A stretch of 6,252 bases of DNA from Oscillospiraceae bacterium (GTDB lineage Bacteria; Bacillota; Clostridia; Oscillospirales; Ruminococcaceae). Both the position numbers and the translations under genes were made by a program. The DNA is taken from NCBI GenBank assembly GCA_031281115.1, contig JAITFV010000218.1, positions 1 to 6,252 on the forward strand, given 5' to 3'. How positions within the stretch are numbered: position 1 is the first letter of the stretch; each line of letters opens with the position of its first letter. The notes beneath the pieces were generated by a model, which was given only the letters and a program-made list of their open reading frames with translations, ran no database searches and was not told the origin of the DNA. Below, in pieces: positions 1 through 5,659 of this stretch.

Positions 1-117
1 GTTTCGCTTTTTAAGTTAAAGGGGCTTGCGCTGTTGCGACAGCGCCCGCTGCGCTCACGCAGCGGAAACCCGTTTAAATTGAAACTGTGGAACAGTTTTC
101 AATTTAAACGATTATAA
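1..117 (-). repeat. Left copy of an inverted, multi-hairpin intergenic repeat (cut by the window edge)
   Basis: This stretch is the reverse complement of 6113-6229, with one difference (C at 40 against the complement of A at 6190) and no gap. It contains three whole hairpins: a 7-bp stem 28-34/39-45 with loop TGCG, an 8-bp stem 46-53/58-65 with loop CTCA, and a long AT-rich stem 71-90/91-110 with one bulged base. Bases 5-21 are one arm of a fourth hairpin whose partner lies outside the window. The minus-strand cluster is transcribed into this copy, which begins 36 bp past the DUF1540 stop. It is therefore a likely 3'-UTR or terminator as well as a dispersed repeat. Strand is given so that both copies read the same way relative to their upstream genes. 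Confidence 0.93.
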
Positions 118-122
118 CTCTC

Positions 123-153
123 AAAAGCGAGACACTTTGTTTTAAAGTTAAAC
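123..153 (-). repeat. Decayed partial copy of the terminal AT-rich hairpin of the repeat
   Basis: The bases read AAAAGCGAGAC then CTTTG and TTTTAAAGTTAAAC. They align with the 17-bp hairpin at 6209-6245 (AAAAGCGAAACGC, TTTTTAAGTTAAAG) with a few substitutions and about four extra bases. The 3' edge touches the stop codon of the DUF1540 gene (154-156) and the other edge is five bases from the full left copy. It looks like a remnant of a second element or of a tandem arrangement. The alignment was done by eye, so homology is likely but not certain. The remaining pairing is weak (about 5 bp), so its use as a terminator on its own is doubtful. Confidence 0.5.
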
Positions 154-321
154 TCAGCGGCGTTCTTTAAATGACTGACAATCGGTACATTCGGTGTGGT
201 CGGGGTGATTCTCGTGAGTGCCGACTTGGATTTTTTTAAGCGCACAGTATTCTTCTTCGCTGCAATGATTTGCACAATTATAGATTGTGCAGGCGATTGC
301 TTTATTTACATATTCTGCCAT
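154..321 (-). CDS. DUF1540 small cysteine-cluster protein
   Basis: A 55-residue protein beginning MAEYVNKAIACT. It carries the DUF1540 pattern: C11-x4-C16, C26, then an IQVGTHE stretch and a C-terminal C45-T-D-C48-Q-S-F. The family is common in clostridia and is thought to bind metal through its cysteines; its function is unknown. An extra cysteine (C20) and four histidines (H19, H36, H39, H42) are also present. The ATG at 321 was chosen because AGAGGA (333-328) lies six bases upstream of it. An upstream in-frame GTG at 339 would place that ribosome-binding site inside the gene. The gap of 77 bp to the HAD gene and the separate ribosome-binding site mean it could be the last gene of the leftward operon or a separate unit. 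Confidence 0.85.
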   Translation of the reverse strand: MAEYVNKAIACTIYNCANHCSEEEYCALKKIQVGTHENHPDHTECTDCQSFKERR

Positions 322-398
322 GATAATTCCTCTTTTCACTGTATAATTCGGACGGATATAGTTATCTGCCCTTACTATTTTTCACAGAAACAGAGGAT

Positions 399-1061
399 TT
401 ATTCACTTAAAATTATATCACACGCCTCAAAAAGATTTTCTGCTATATAATCGGCGCCGTGTTCCTCGAATTCTTCGCGGCTGCCAAAGCCGGAGAGTAC
501 CGCGATTGATGCGATTCCTGTATCCTTCGCGCCTGCAATATCGTAGAATCTGTCGCCGACCATAACGGTTTTCGGTAATTTGTTTTCGCCGATTCCGAGA
601 TGTTCTAAGGCGTGTGCTATGATTTCGTTCTTCTCGTGGCGCCCGCCCGAGTCCATTGAAGCTGCTGAAATAAAACTAAAATACTTTAACAAATTAAAGT
701 GTTCCATTAATCTGATTGCCATTTCCTCCGGTTTTGAGGTTGCCATCGCGATTGTTTTCCCCGCCGTCGAAAGCCGTTCCAACAACTCCTTTGCCCCCGA
801 GATTAATTCATTTTCGTACAGTCCTGTCGGCATATATCTTTCACGGTAAAGCTCTAAAGCACGCTCGGCTTCCTCCTCTGTAAATCCGACATTCTGCATA
901 AAACCGGCTCTCAGCGGCGGCCCGATAAATTTTGGAATCAATGAATCCGGCACGAGCGGCTTCCCCATCTTTTCCATGGCGTAGTTGATTGATTTTGTAA
1001 TTCCCTCAACGGGATTAGTGAGCGTGCCGTCAAGGTCTAACAGTACGTAGTCGAATTTCAT
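399..1061 (-). CDS. HAD-superfamily hydrolase, phosphoglycolate phosphatase / 5'-nucleotidase-like
   Basis: A 220-residue protein with all four HAD motifs. Motif I is DLDGT with nucleophile D9 and acid/base D11, motif II is ATSKP with T108/S109, motif III is K144 and motif IV is GDRFYD with D170 and D174. The helical cap lies between residues 16 and about 85 (subclass I). The FIGPPL segment near 45-50 is typical of Gph-like proteins, several of which act as 5'-nucleotidases. It should dephosphorylate a small phosphorylated metabolite in the cytoplasm using Mg2+. Its ATG overlaps the stop of the upstream nucleoside phosphorylase gene by four bases (ATGA), so translation is probably coupled. 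This neighbour favours a nucleotidase role in salvage over glycolate metabolism. The superfamily call is secure; the substrate is inferred. Confidence 0.9.
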   Translation of the reverse strand: MKFDYVLLDLDGTLTNPVEGITKSINYAMEKMGKPLVPDSLIPKFIGPPLRAGFMQNVGFTEEEAERALELYRERYMPTGLYENELISGAKELLERLSTAGKTIAMATSKPEEMAIRLMEHFNLLKYFSFISAASMDSGGRHEKNEIIAHALEHLGIGENKLPKTVMVGDRFYDIAGAKDTGIASIAVLSGFGSREEFEEHGADYIAENLFEACDIILSE

Positions 1062-1843
1062 TTCTTATCCGCCTTTATTAATCTCCTAACTGCACCAACC
1101 GCACACATAATTGCACGTTCGGTATCTTTTGTTACAGTATCGGGCAGCCCTGCTTTGGTACGTTCAACATTCCAAATCGCGAGCATAACCCCGCCTGCGC
1201 GAACCCGCCGGGTCAGTGCAACCGAGAAAATCGTTGCGGCTTCCATCTCGGAAGTCAGGCAGCCGGACTTTATATAGCTGTCCCAGCGTTTTTCAAGATA
1301 ATCCCCAACCGGCATTGTTTCCGGCGCGACCTCTCCGTAGAAGCTGTCTTTGCTCTGCACAACGCCGACATGAAACCGCCTGCCGTCCTCGTCTTTTGAC
1401 AATACCTCGGCTTCTTCGGCAAGGGCTTTCGTAACGTTAAAATCTGCTACTGCGGGATAATCGGGCGTGAGATACTCACGGCTTGTCCCGTCTCCGCGGA
1501 TTGCCGCCTGCGCAACCACAATATCGCCGCCCATGACCTTCATATCCATGCCGCCGCTTGTGCCTACTCTTATAAAGGTATGCGCTCCGCATTTAATAAG
1601 TTCTTCAACAGCAATCGCCGCAGAGGGTCCTCCGATACCTGTTGAGCAGACGCTGACTTTCGCGCCGTCAAGGTATCCGGTGAAGATGTTATATTCACGG
1701 TTGTAAGCGATTTGCTCGGCGTTGTCTAACTTTGCCGCGATTTTTGGCACACGCCCGGGGTCGCCGGGGAGGATTACGTATCCGCCGATGTGCTTACTGT
1801 TTGTCTTGATGTGAAATTGCAAGTCTCCGCTCATAATTCCCAT
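1058..1843 (-). CDS. udp: Nucleoside phosphorylase, uridine phosphorylase family
   Basis: A 261-residue cytosolic enzyme of the PNP_UDP_1 family, close to the length of E. coli Udp (about 253). Phosphate-binding elements are visible: LPGDPGR (G27, R31), CSTGIGGPS (66-74) and IRVGTSG (R92, T95). The ribose-binding SEMEA at 198-202 is also present, as are VVQSKDSFYG (161-170) and RAGGVM. It should split a nucleoside with phosphate into a base and ribose-1-phosphate. The Gln and Arg that read uracil in characterised uridine phosphorylases are not seen after DSFYG (E171 and T176 stand there by eye), so the preferred base is uncertain. The start has GGGGA about eight bases upstream; a second ATG at 1834 is possible. 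It lies two bases after the membrane-protein gene and overlaps the HAD gene. Confidence 0.9.
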   Translation of the reverse strand: MGIMSGDLQFHIKTNSKHIGGYVILPGDPGRVPKIAAKLDNAEQIAYNREYNIFTGYLDGAKVSVCSTGIGGPSAAIAVEELIKCGAHTFIRVGTSGGMDMKVMGGDIVVAQAAIRGDGTSREYLTPDYPAVADFNVTKALAEEAEVLSKDEDGRRFHVGVVQSKDSFYGEVAPETMPVGDYLEKRWDSYIKSGCLTSEMEAATIFSVALTRRVRAGGVMLAIWNVERTKAGLPDTVTKDTERAIMCAVGAVRRLIKADKK

Positions 1844-1845
1844 GA

Positions 1846-2343
1846 TTATTTCCCCGATTCTTTTTTTGCGGGCGACCGGATATCGTCCCTGCTGCCTAAA
1901 ATTGACGGCGCGGGGGCGTTGAGCCTTTCGCTGCGCCTGTCAATCCTGCCTGTGATGTAGTGCGGGTTGATTACGAAAATATATATAACCGCGAGAATCG
2001 TCATGAAAATCTGCGGCATATACATGAACGAAGCTTCGGTCATTGTGCCTAAAATCGTGTGAATATAAAGCGTCAGCACAGTACCGAGGAGCGCGAAGCA
2101 GGCAGCTGCTTTCGTTCTGTTCAGCATCATAAGAAAGCACGGCACGAAGTATCCTGCGATTGTCGCGGCGACCCACAGCCTTATCACAAAATGTCCCGAA
2201 ACATCTACGTAGCTGCCCCCTGTGTCACTCACGATAATATCGCCGCCCATAATAATTACAGGCCCGATAAGCCCGAAAAACACGCCCCACACCGAGGTGA
2301 GAAACAATACTATCACACGGATTGTAATTTTTGCAGCTTTCAT
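1846..2343 (-). CDS. Four-TM integral membrane protein, unrecognised
   Basis: A 165-residue hydrophobic protein from the ATG at 2343 (MKAAKITIRVIV). It has four membrane segments: an N-terminal one ending near the FGLIGPVIIMGG stretch, then AATIAGYFVPCFLMML, ACFALLGTVLTLYIHTIL and QIFMTILAVIYIFVI. A charged cytoplasmic-type tail follows, rich in Arg, Lys and Ser (RIDRRSERLN to the end). No family could be recognised. Being the first gene of the operon, two bases before the nucleoside phosphorylase, it could be linked to nucleoside uptake, but it is too small for a known CNT or NupG transporter and this is only context. The start is unsure: AAAGGA lies 12 bases before the ATG, while an in-frame TTG at 2370 and GTG at 2367 would give a product up to 174 residues without a clear ribosome-binding site. 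Confidence 0.75.
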   Translation of the reverse strand: MKAAKITIRVIVLFLTSVWGVFFGLIGPVIIMGGDIIVSDTGGSYVDVSGHFVIRLWVAATIAGYFVPCFLMMLNRTKAAACFALLGTVLTLYIHTILGTMTEASFMYMPQIFMTILAVIYIFVINPHYITGRIDRRSERLNAPAPSILGSRDDIRSPAKKESGK

Positions 2344-2469
2344 ATTTTCATTAAGTCCTTTCTTCACCAACGAAGAATGAAAACAACGTTTTCCCCGTTT
2401 CAGTCGTATTTTGTTTCAAACTTTTTACTCCCTAATAATTATATATTTAATCATAACACACATCTGCAC

Positions 2470-2499
2470 AAAAAGCAACCCCGCCTTTAAAAGCAGGGT
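2470..2499 (-). terminator. Terminator-like hairpin in the leader of the leftward operon (possible attenuator)
   Basis: In the minus-strand RNA, ACCCUGCUU (from 2499) pairs with AGGCGGGGU (to 2478). This gives a 9-bp stem with two G-U wobbles and a UUAA loop, followed after three bases by a run of five U. On the plus strand the wobbles become A-C mismatches, so the fold favours minus-strand RNA. An upstream GGCGGGU (2516-2510) can pair with the same ACCCUGC, an arrangement seen in attenuators. The hairpin lies between the predicted promoter and the first gene. The U-run is short and starts late, so termination strength is uncertain. Confidence 0.4.
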
Positions 2500-2521
2500 A
2501 AAATTTAGAACCCGCCCTAAT

Positions 2522-2569
2522 AGAAAATCACACCGCTTTAGCAGCTGCATACATGCGTTGAAATTTTCT
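2522..2569 (-). promoter_or_regulatory. Possible structured element in the 5' leader
   Basis: In minus-strand RNA, AGAAAAU (2569-2563) can pair with AUUUUCU (2528-2522), closing a 34-base interior. Within the interior, ACGC faces GCGG and the self-complementary GCAGCUGC is present. The element begins about 15 bases after the predicted start point and ends just before the competing GGCGGGU/ACCCUGC pairings. I could not match it to purine, preQ1, THF, ZTP or T-box consensus features. The closing stem is all A-U except one pair, so chance is a real alternative. Confidence 0.25.
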
Positions 2570-2589
2570 TAAATATCTACTTTAAGACT

Positions 2590-2618
2590 ATTTTATCATG
2601 TTTTTTACCATTTGTAAA
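2590..2618 (-). promoter_or_regulatory. Sigma-A-type promoter for the leftward operon
   Basis: On the minus strand, TTTACA (2618-2613) and TAAAAT (2595-2590) are separated by exactly 17 bases, each matching five of six consensus positions. The predicted start is near 2583, giving a leader of roughly 215-240 bases before the membrane-protein gene. Confidence 0.62.
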
Positions 2619-2701
2619 CTTTTTCATGCGTCAGCTGTGTGATTACTTGTTTTTGTGCATATTTAACAAATTTTCCGCTACATATTGATTTTTAGTTAAA
2701 A

Positions 2702-2729
2702 TTGTGGTAAAATTTTATTTATATATAAT
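2702..2729 (+). promoter_or_regulatory. Sigma-A-type promoter for the polysaccharide operon
   Basis: A perfect TATAAT (2724-2729) is preceded 16 bases upstream by TTGTGG (2702-2707), a moderate -35. The surroundings are AT-rich. The predicted start is near 2736, giving a leader of about 46 bases that contains the palindrome at 2742-2757 and the AAAGGA at 2767-2772. Confidence 0.55.
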
Positions 2730-2741
2730 CCGGCGGCATTT

Positions 2742-2757
2742 TGTTAAATATTTAACA
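2742..2757. promoter_or_regulatory. Perfect 16-bp palindrome, candidate operator
   Basis: TGTTAAATATTTAACA is a perfect palindrome lying just after the predicted start point of the rightward operon and 9 bases before its ribosome-binding site. The half-site recurs upstream: TATTTAACA at 2660-2668 and GTTAAAAT at 2695-2702, the latter touching the -35. A repressor bound here would block the operon. The cognate regulator is not in the window. An AT-rich palindrome could arise by chance, but the repeated half-sites argue otherwise. Confidence 0.42.
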
Positions 2758-2781
2758 CGATAACCGAAAGGACGAGTAAAA

Positions 2782-3507
2782 ATGAACATACCCCCAGCAT
2801 ACATAGACGGCACCACAGCCTTGAAAACAGAAGACTGTGAAAAACCCGCTGTTCAAACAGCACAAAATATTCAAATCGCACAAAAACCAAAACTTAAAAA
2901 CCTGCGAGTATACTTATTTATGAAACGGAGCTTTGATATAATCGCTTCGCTGCTGGGGCTTATAATTTTGTCGCCTTTTATTCTTGCGGTTGCGGCTGCA
3001 ATCCGCATGGAATCAAAAGGAAAAGCGATTTATACCCAAACGAGAATAGGTAAAGACTGCAAGCCGTTTAAATTCTATAAATTTCGCTCCATGCATGACG
3101 GTGCAGAAAAAAAACGTGCGGAGTTACTACATTTGAACGAGCGGGACGGGCCTGTATTTAAAATCGATAAAGACCCGCGAATCACAAAAGTAGGTAAATT
3201 CATCAGAAATTACAGTATTGATGAACTCCCGCAGCTGATAAATATATTCAAAGGCGAGATGTCATTTATAGGGCCTCGCCCACCGTTGCCGTGCGAGGTT
3301 GAGCAATATTCGAACTTTCACATGGGGAGGCTCGCTATTAGGGGCGGGTTGACGTGCTTTTGGCAAATAAGCGGTCGTAAGAATGTTTTGTTTGACGATT
3401 GGGTCAAAATGGATATTAGGTACATAGAAGAAATGTCGCTTCTAACCGATGTTAAAATCTTCTTCAAAACTTTCAAGGTAGTTTTATCAAAAAAAGGCGC
3501 GTGTTGA
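2782..3507 (+). CDS. Initiating sugar phosphoglycosyl transferase (bacterial sugar transferase family)
   Basis: A 241-residue monotopic phosphoglycosyl transferase of the WcaJ-C-terminal/EpsL/PglC type. It transfers a sugar-1-phosphate from a UDP-sugar to undecaprenyl phosphate at the inner membrane face, starting the repeat unit of a surface polysaccharide. Seen in order: a soluble N-terminal extension (1-45), KRSFDII at 48-54, a re-entrant hydrophobic helix (about 52-75) with the Ser-Pro break at 64-65, YKFRSM at 99-104, catalytic D147-E148 in DELPQL, GPRPPLP at 164-170 and GLTCFWQISGR at 189-199. The length is that of the short, core-only form without the four-TM N-terminal domain. AAAGGA is nine bases before the ATG. 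It is the first gene of the operon. The specific sugar cannot be told from sequence. Confidence 0.93.
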   Translation: MNIPPAYIDGTTALKTEDCEKPAVQTAQNIQIAQKPKLKNLRVYLFMKRSFDIIASLLGLIILSPFILAVAAAIRMESKGKAIYTQTRIGKDCKPFKFYKFRSMHDGAEKKRAELLHLNERDGPVFKIDKDPRITKVGKFIRNYSIDELPQLINIFKGEMSFIGPRPPLPCEVEQYSNFHMGRLAIRGGLTCFWQISGRKNVLFDDWVKMDIRYIEEMSLLTDVKIFFKTFKVVLSKKGAC

Positions 3508-3527
3508 TAAGGCTTTAAGGAGAAAGA

Positions 3528-4235
3528 ATGAGCAATACCGATTTTACCGTAGATATTAAAACCCTGCTGCGCATTTTACACAAATACGCAGCGATTATAA
3601 CCGCTGTTACAGTAGCAATAACATTTGCGGCTTTTGTTTTGTCTGAATTTGTGCTTCCCAAGAGATACTCGGCTGTCGCAAAGTTTTATATTGAAAACAG
3701 CAGAGTGCAGAGCGAAATCGTAAATGTTCAGGATATTACAGCTGCACGGAACATGGTGAATACCTGTGCCGAACTGTTCACTACGCGGGATATTGCGGAG
3801 CGGCTTAAAGCGGAGGCAGGCGTTCCTTATACAATTGACGAAATCATGAATATGGTCAGCATGGGAACTTCAAGCAACACTGAATTTTTGCGGGTTACAA
3901 TCACTGCGGGCAGCCCGGAGATGGCAGTTTATATGCTTGATATATTCGTGCAAATCTGTGTAGAGGAGTTCGACAGGATTATTGAATCCGGCAGAATCAG
4001 CTTGGTAGACAGTCCGTATTCGACCGGGCAGCCGGTATTCCCCAATACTGCGCTGTTTCTCGTAATCGGGTTTTTAGCGGGCTTCGCGCTGACCTATTTA
4101 ATCGTCTTTATAAAAGAGATACTTGATACAAAAGTTAAGGCAGAGGACGACTTATTTACAATTTACGATATTCCCGTATTTGCCGAGGTTATGTGCTTCG
4201 ATATCAAGGTGAAGGGGGATTACAGTTATGAGTAA
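3528..4235 (+). CDS. cpsC: Wzz/CpsC/YwqC-type chain-length adaptor of a tyrosine kinase
   Basis: A 235-residue polysaccharide co-polymerase. An N-terminal TM helix (about 20-42) and a second one (about 174-196) enclose an extracytoplasmic domain. The second helix is preceded by a Pro-rich segment, SPYSTGQPVFPN (162-173), as in Wzz proteins. The cytoplasmic tail (197-235) is the part that in Firmicutes binds and activates the separate BY-kinase; here it ends in YSYE. It sets polymer length and anchors the kinase at the membrane. AAGGAG (3517-3522) is five bases from the ATG. The last eight bases (ATGAGTAA) are shared with the start of the kinase gene, which fits a two-protein kinase system. 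Confidence 0.88.
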   Translation: MSNTDFTVDIKTLLRILHKYAAIITAVTVAITFAAFVLSEFVLPKRYSAVAKFYIENSRVQSEIVNVQDITAARNMVNTCAELFTTRDIAERLKAEAGVPYTIDEIMNMVSMGTSSNTEFLRVTITAGSPEMAVYMLDIFVQICVEEFDRIIESGRISLVDSPYSTGQPVFPNTALFLVIGFLAGFALTYLIVFIKEILDTKVKAEDDLFTIYDIPVFAEVMCFDIKVKGDYSYE

Positions 4236-4953
4236 CGGCAAAAAGAAAAGCCTGCTCGGTGAGCATACATCTTTCGTAATCACCGAAGCATATAAAACAG
4301 CCCGCACAAACCTTATGTTTTCGCTTTCCACAAGCGAACGGAAAATCGTTGTGATTACAAGTTCAAACCCGTCAGAGGGCAAAAGCACAACCTGCTCAAA
4401 CTTAGGATTAACGCTCGCAGGCATGGGCGCGTCTACGCTTGTAATAGATGCAGACTTGCGCAAACCTACGATTCACGCTTTGTTTAATATACCGAATAAA
4501 AAAGGGCTTTCTACGATTCTCGGCGGTTTTGATAAAATCGATGATGCAATTAATTACAACGTTGAAGAGAATCTCGACATCATTACCTCGGGTCCCATTC
4601 CGCCGAATCCCGCTGACCTGCTTGCTTCCGACTTAATGGACAGTCTTTTAAAAGCGCTGTCAAAGCATTACGATTACATTTTAATTGATACGCCGCCCAT
4701 TAACGTAGTTACCGATTCGCAGCTCATGAATAAAATTATTTCCGGTATTCTTTTTGTGGTTTGGGAAGGGGTAACAACGCACACCGATATAAGCGCAGCT
4801 CTGCGCTCTGTTGAGATGACAAGCGGCAAGGTTCTCGGCTTCATAAAAGCCAACTGCAACGCCAAAGGTGCAAAAAACTACAAAAAGAACTATAAGTATT
4901 CATACGGCAGGCAGCCTAAAAAGATAAAGCAGGGACAACATGACAAGAATTGA
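4228..4953 (+). CDS. cpsD: CpsD/CapB/YwqD-type BY-kinase (autophosphorylating tyrosine kinase)
   Basis: A 241-residue cytoplasmic P-loop kinase. Visible are the EAYKTARTN motif (20-28), Walker A SSNPSEGKST (45-54, K52), Walker A' LVIDADLRKP (71-80), GPIPPNPADLL (122-132) and Walker B ILIDTPP (151-157). The C-terminal tail has a tyrosine cluster (NYKKNYKYSYG, 217-227), the usual trans-autophosphorylation site, followed by a basic end. It uses ATP and the CpsC tail as activator and cycles between phosphorylated and dephosphorylated forms during polysaccharide export. Its ATG overlaps the adaptor gene by eight bases, and its end overlaps the phosphatase gene by 14. All catalytic motifs are intact. 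Confidence 0.94.
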   Translation: MSNGKKKSLLGEHTSFVITEAYKTARTNLMFSLSTSERKIVVITSSNPSEGKSTTCSNLGLTLAGMGASTLVIDADLRKPTIHALFNIPNKKGLSTILGGFDKIDDAINYNVEENLDIITSGPIPPNPADLLASDLMDSLLKALSKHYDYILIDTPPINVVTDSQLMNKIISGILFVVWEGVTTHTDISAALRSVEMTSGKVLGFIKANCNAKGAKNYKKNYKYSYGRQPKKIKQGQHDKN

Positions 4954-5659
4954 CTTCCACTCGCATATTCTCCCTAATATAGATGATGGCGCGGCATCTG
5001 TCGCCGAGTCATTAGGTCTGCTCAGAATGTTGAAAAATGACGGCGTAGAAACAGTAGTCGCTACGCCGCACTTATATCTTCACCGCGAGAGTGTGAGCGC
5101 TTTTTTCAAAAATCGTGAAAGAAGTGCGCGGGAGTTGAACCAAGCAATTAAAACAGAAGAAACGAAGGGTGTCGAATACCCGAAAATCGTTTTAGGCGCG
5201 GAGGTTTATTTCACGCAGGGGATTGAAAATCTGCCATTGAAAGACTTATGCATAGAAGGAACAGATTATTTTATGCTCGAGCTTCCTTACGCAAGTTTTA
5301 CAACGATGTTTTTAAATTTATTAGCGAACTTTATTTTTTCGGGTAATGTTAAAATAATTCTTGCTCACATTGAAAGATACTTTGATTTCAGTGAATCAAA
5401 AATGGTAGCGCAGGTGTTGAATCATGGGCTGGTTTCGCAAGTCAACTGCGATTCTGTCATCTCGGTTAGAACCCGGAAGGCGGCGTTGAAATTAATCGAA
5501 AGCGGCGATATAAAACTCCTCGGAACTGACCTTCATTCAGTCGGACACCGCCCGCCGAGATTCGCGGAAGCTGAGCAGATTATACGTAAAAAACTCTCGG
5601 ACGGAGCGTTTGAAAATATGATGAACACAGCCGAGAGGATACTGAATGGTGAGGAATAA
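4940..5659 (+). CDS. cpsB: CpsB/YwqE-type PHP-domain protein-tyrosine phosphatase
   Basis: A 239-residue metal-dependent phosphatase of the PHP fold that removes phosphate from the BY-kinase tail and other tyrosine-phosphorylated proteins. Metal ligands seen: DFHSH (H7, H9), IDDG (D15/D16), ATPH (H44), GAEVY (E88), LAHIERY (H143) and TDLHS (D197, H199). The GHRPPRF segment (202-208) matches the family end. Length is normal for the family (about 240-255). It overlaps the kinase gene by 14 bases and the VanZ gene by 14, so expression of kinase and phosphatase is likely coupled. The ribosome-binding site (GGGA) is weak, which also points to coupling. Confidence 0.93.
   Translation: MTRIDFHSHILPNIDDGAASVAESLGLLRMLKNDGVETVVATPHLYLHRESVSAFFKNRERSARELNQAIKTEETKGVEYPKIVLGAEVYFTQGIENLPLKDLCIEGTDYFMLELPYASFTTMFLNLLANFIFSGNVKIILAHIERYFDFSESKMVAQVLNHGLVSQVNCDSVISVRTRKAALKLIESGDIKLLGTDLHSVGHRPPRFAEAEQIIRKKLSDGAFENMMNTAERILNGEE

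Larger units (their letters stand above)
2371..2781. other. Divergent intergenic regulatory region
   Basis: These 411 bases have no credible gene. They are AT-rich and hold both divergent promoters, a leader for the leftward operon with pairing elements, and a 16-bp palindrome ahead of the rightward operon. They also contain AATCACAC (2526-2533) facing GTGTGATT (2637-2644), an inverted pair about 100 bp apart, with CAGCTG near each. The pair brackets the minus-strand start point. A TATAAT on the minus strand at 2443-2438 lacks a partner hexamer at a normal distance. Confidence 0.7.

Noticed and set aside
196..450. Plus-strand open frame of 84 codons over the DUF1540 gene
   Set aside because: It is antisense to a well-supported gene with a good start and runs into the HAD gene end; no supporting features.
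2438..2443. TATAAT on the minus strand as a second promoter nearer the membrane-protein gene
   Set aside because: The nearest -35-like hexamer (TTGTGC, 2471-2466) is 22 bases away, outside the usual range; it may only matter with an activator.
2059..2490. Plus-strand open frame of 143 codons
   Set aside because: It lies antisense to the membrane-protein gene and runs into the leader, with no domain, an unnatural composition and no ribosome-binding site.
2470..2583. T-box or purine riboswitch in the leader
   Set aside because: No T-box UGGNACCGCGG-like sequence and no purine-riboswitch loop consensus could be found.
4152..4463. Minus-strand open frame of 103 codons
   Set aside because: It is antisense to the intact adaptor and kinase genes and has no recognisable motif.
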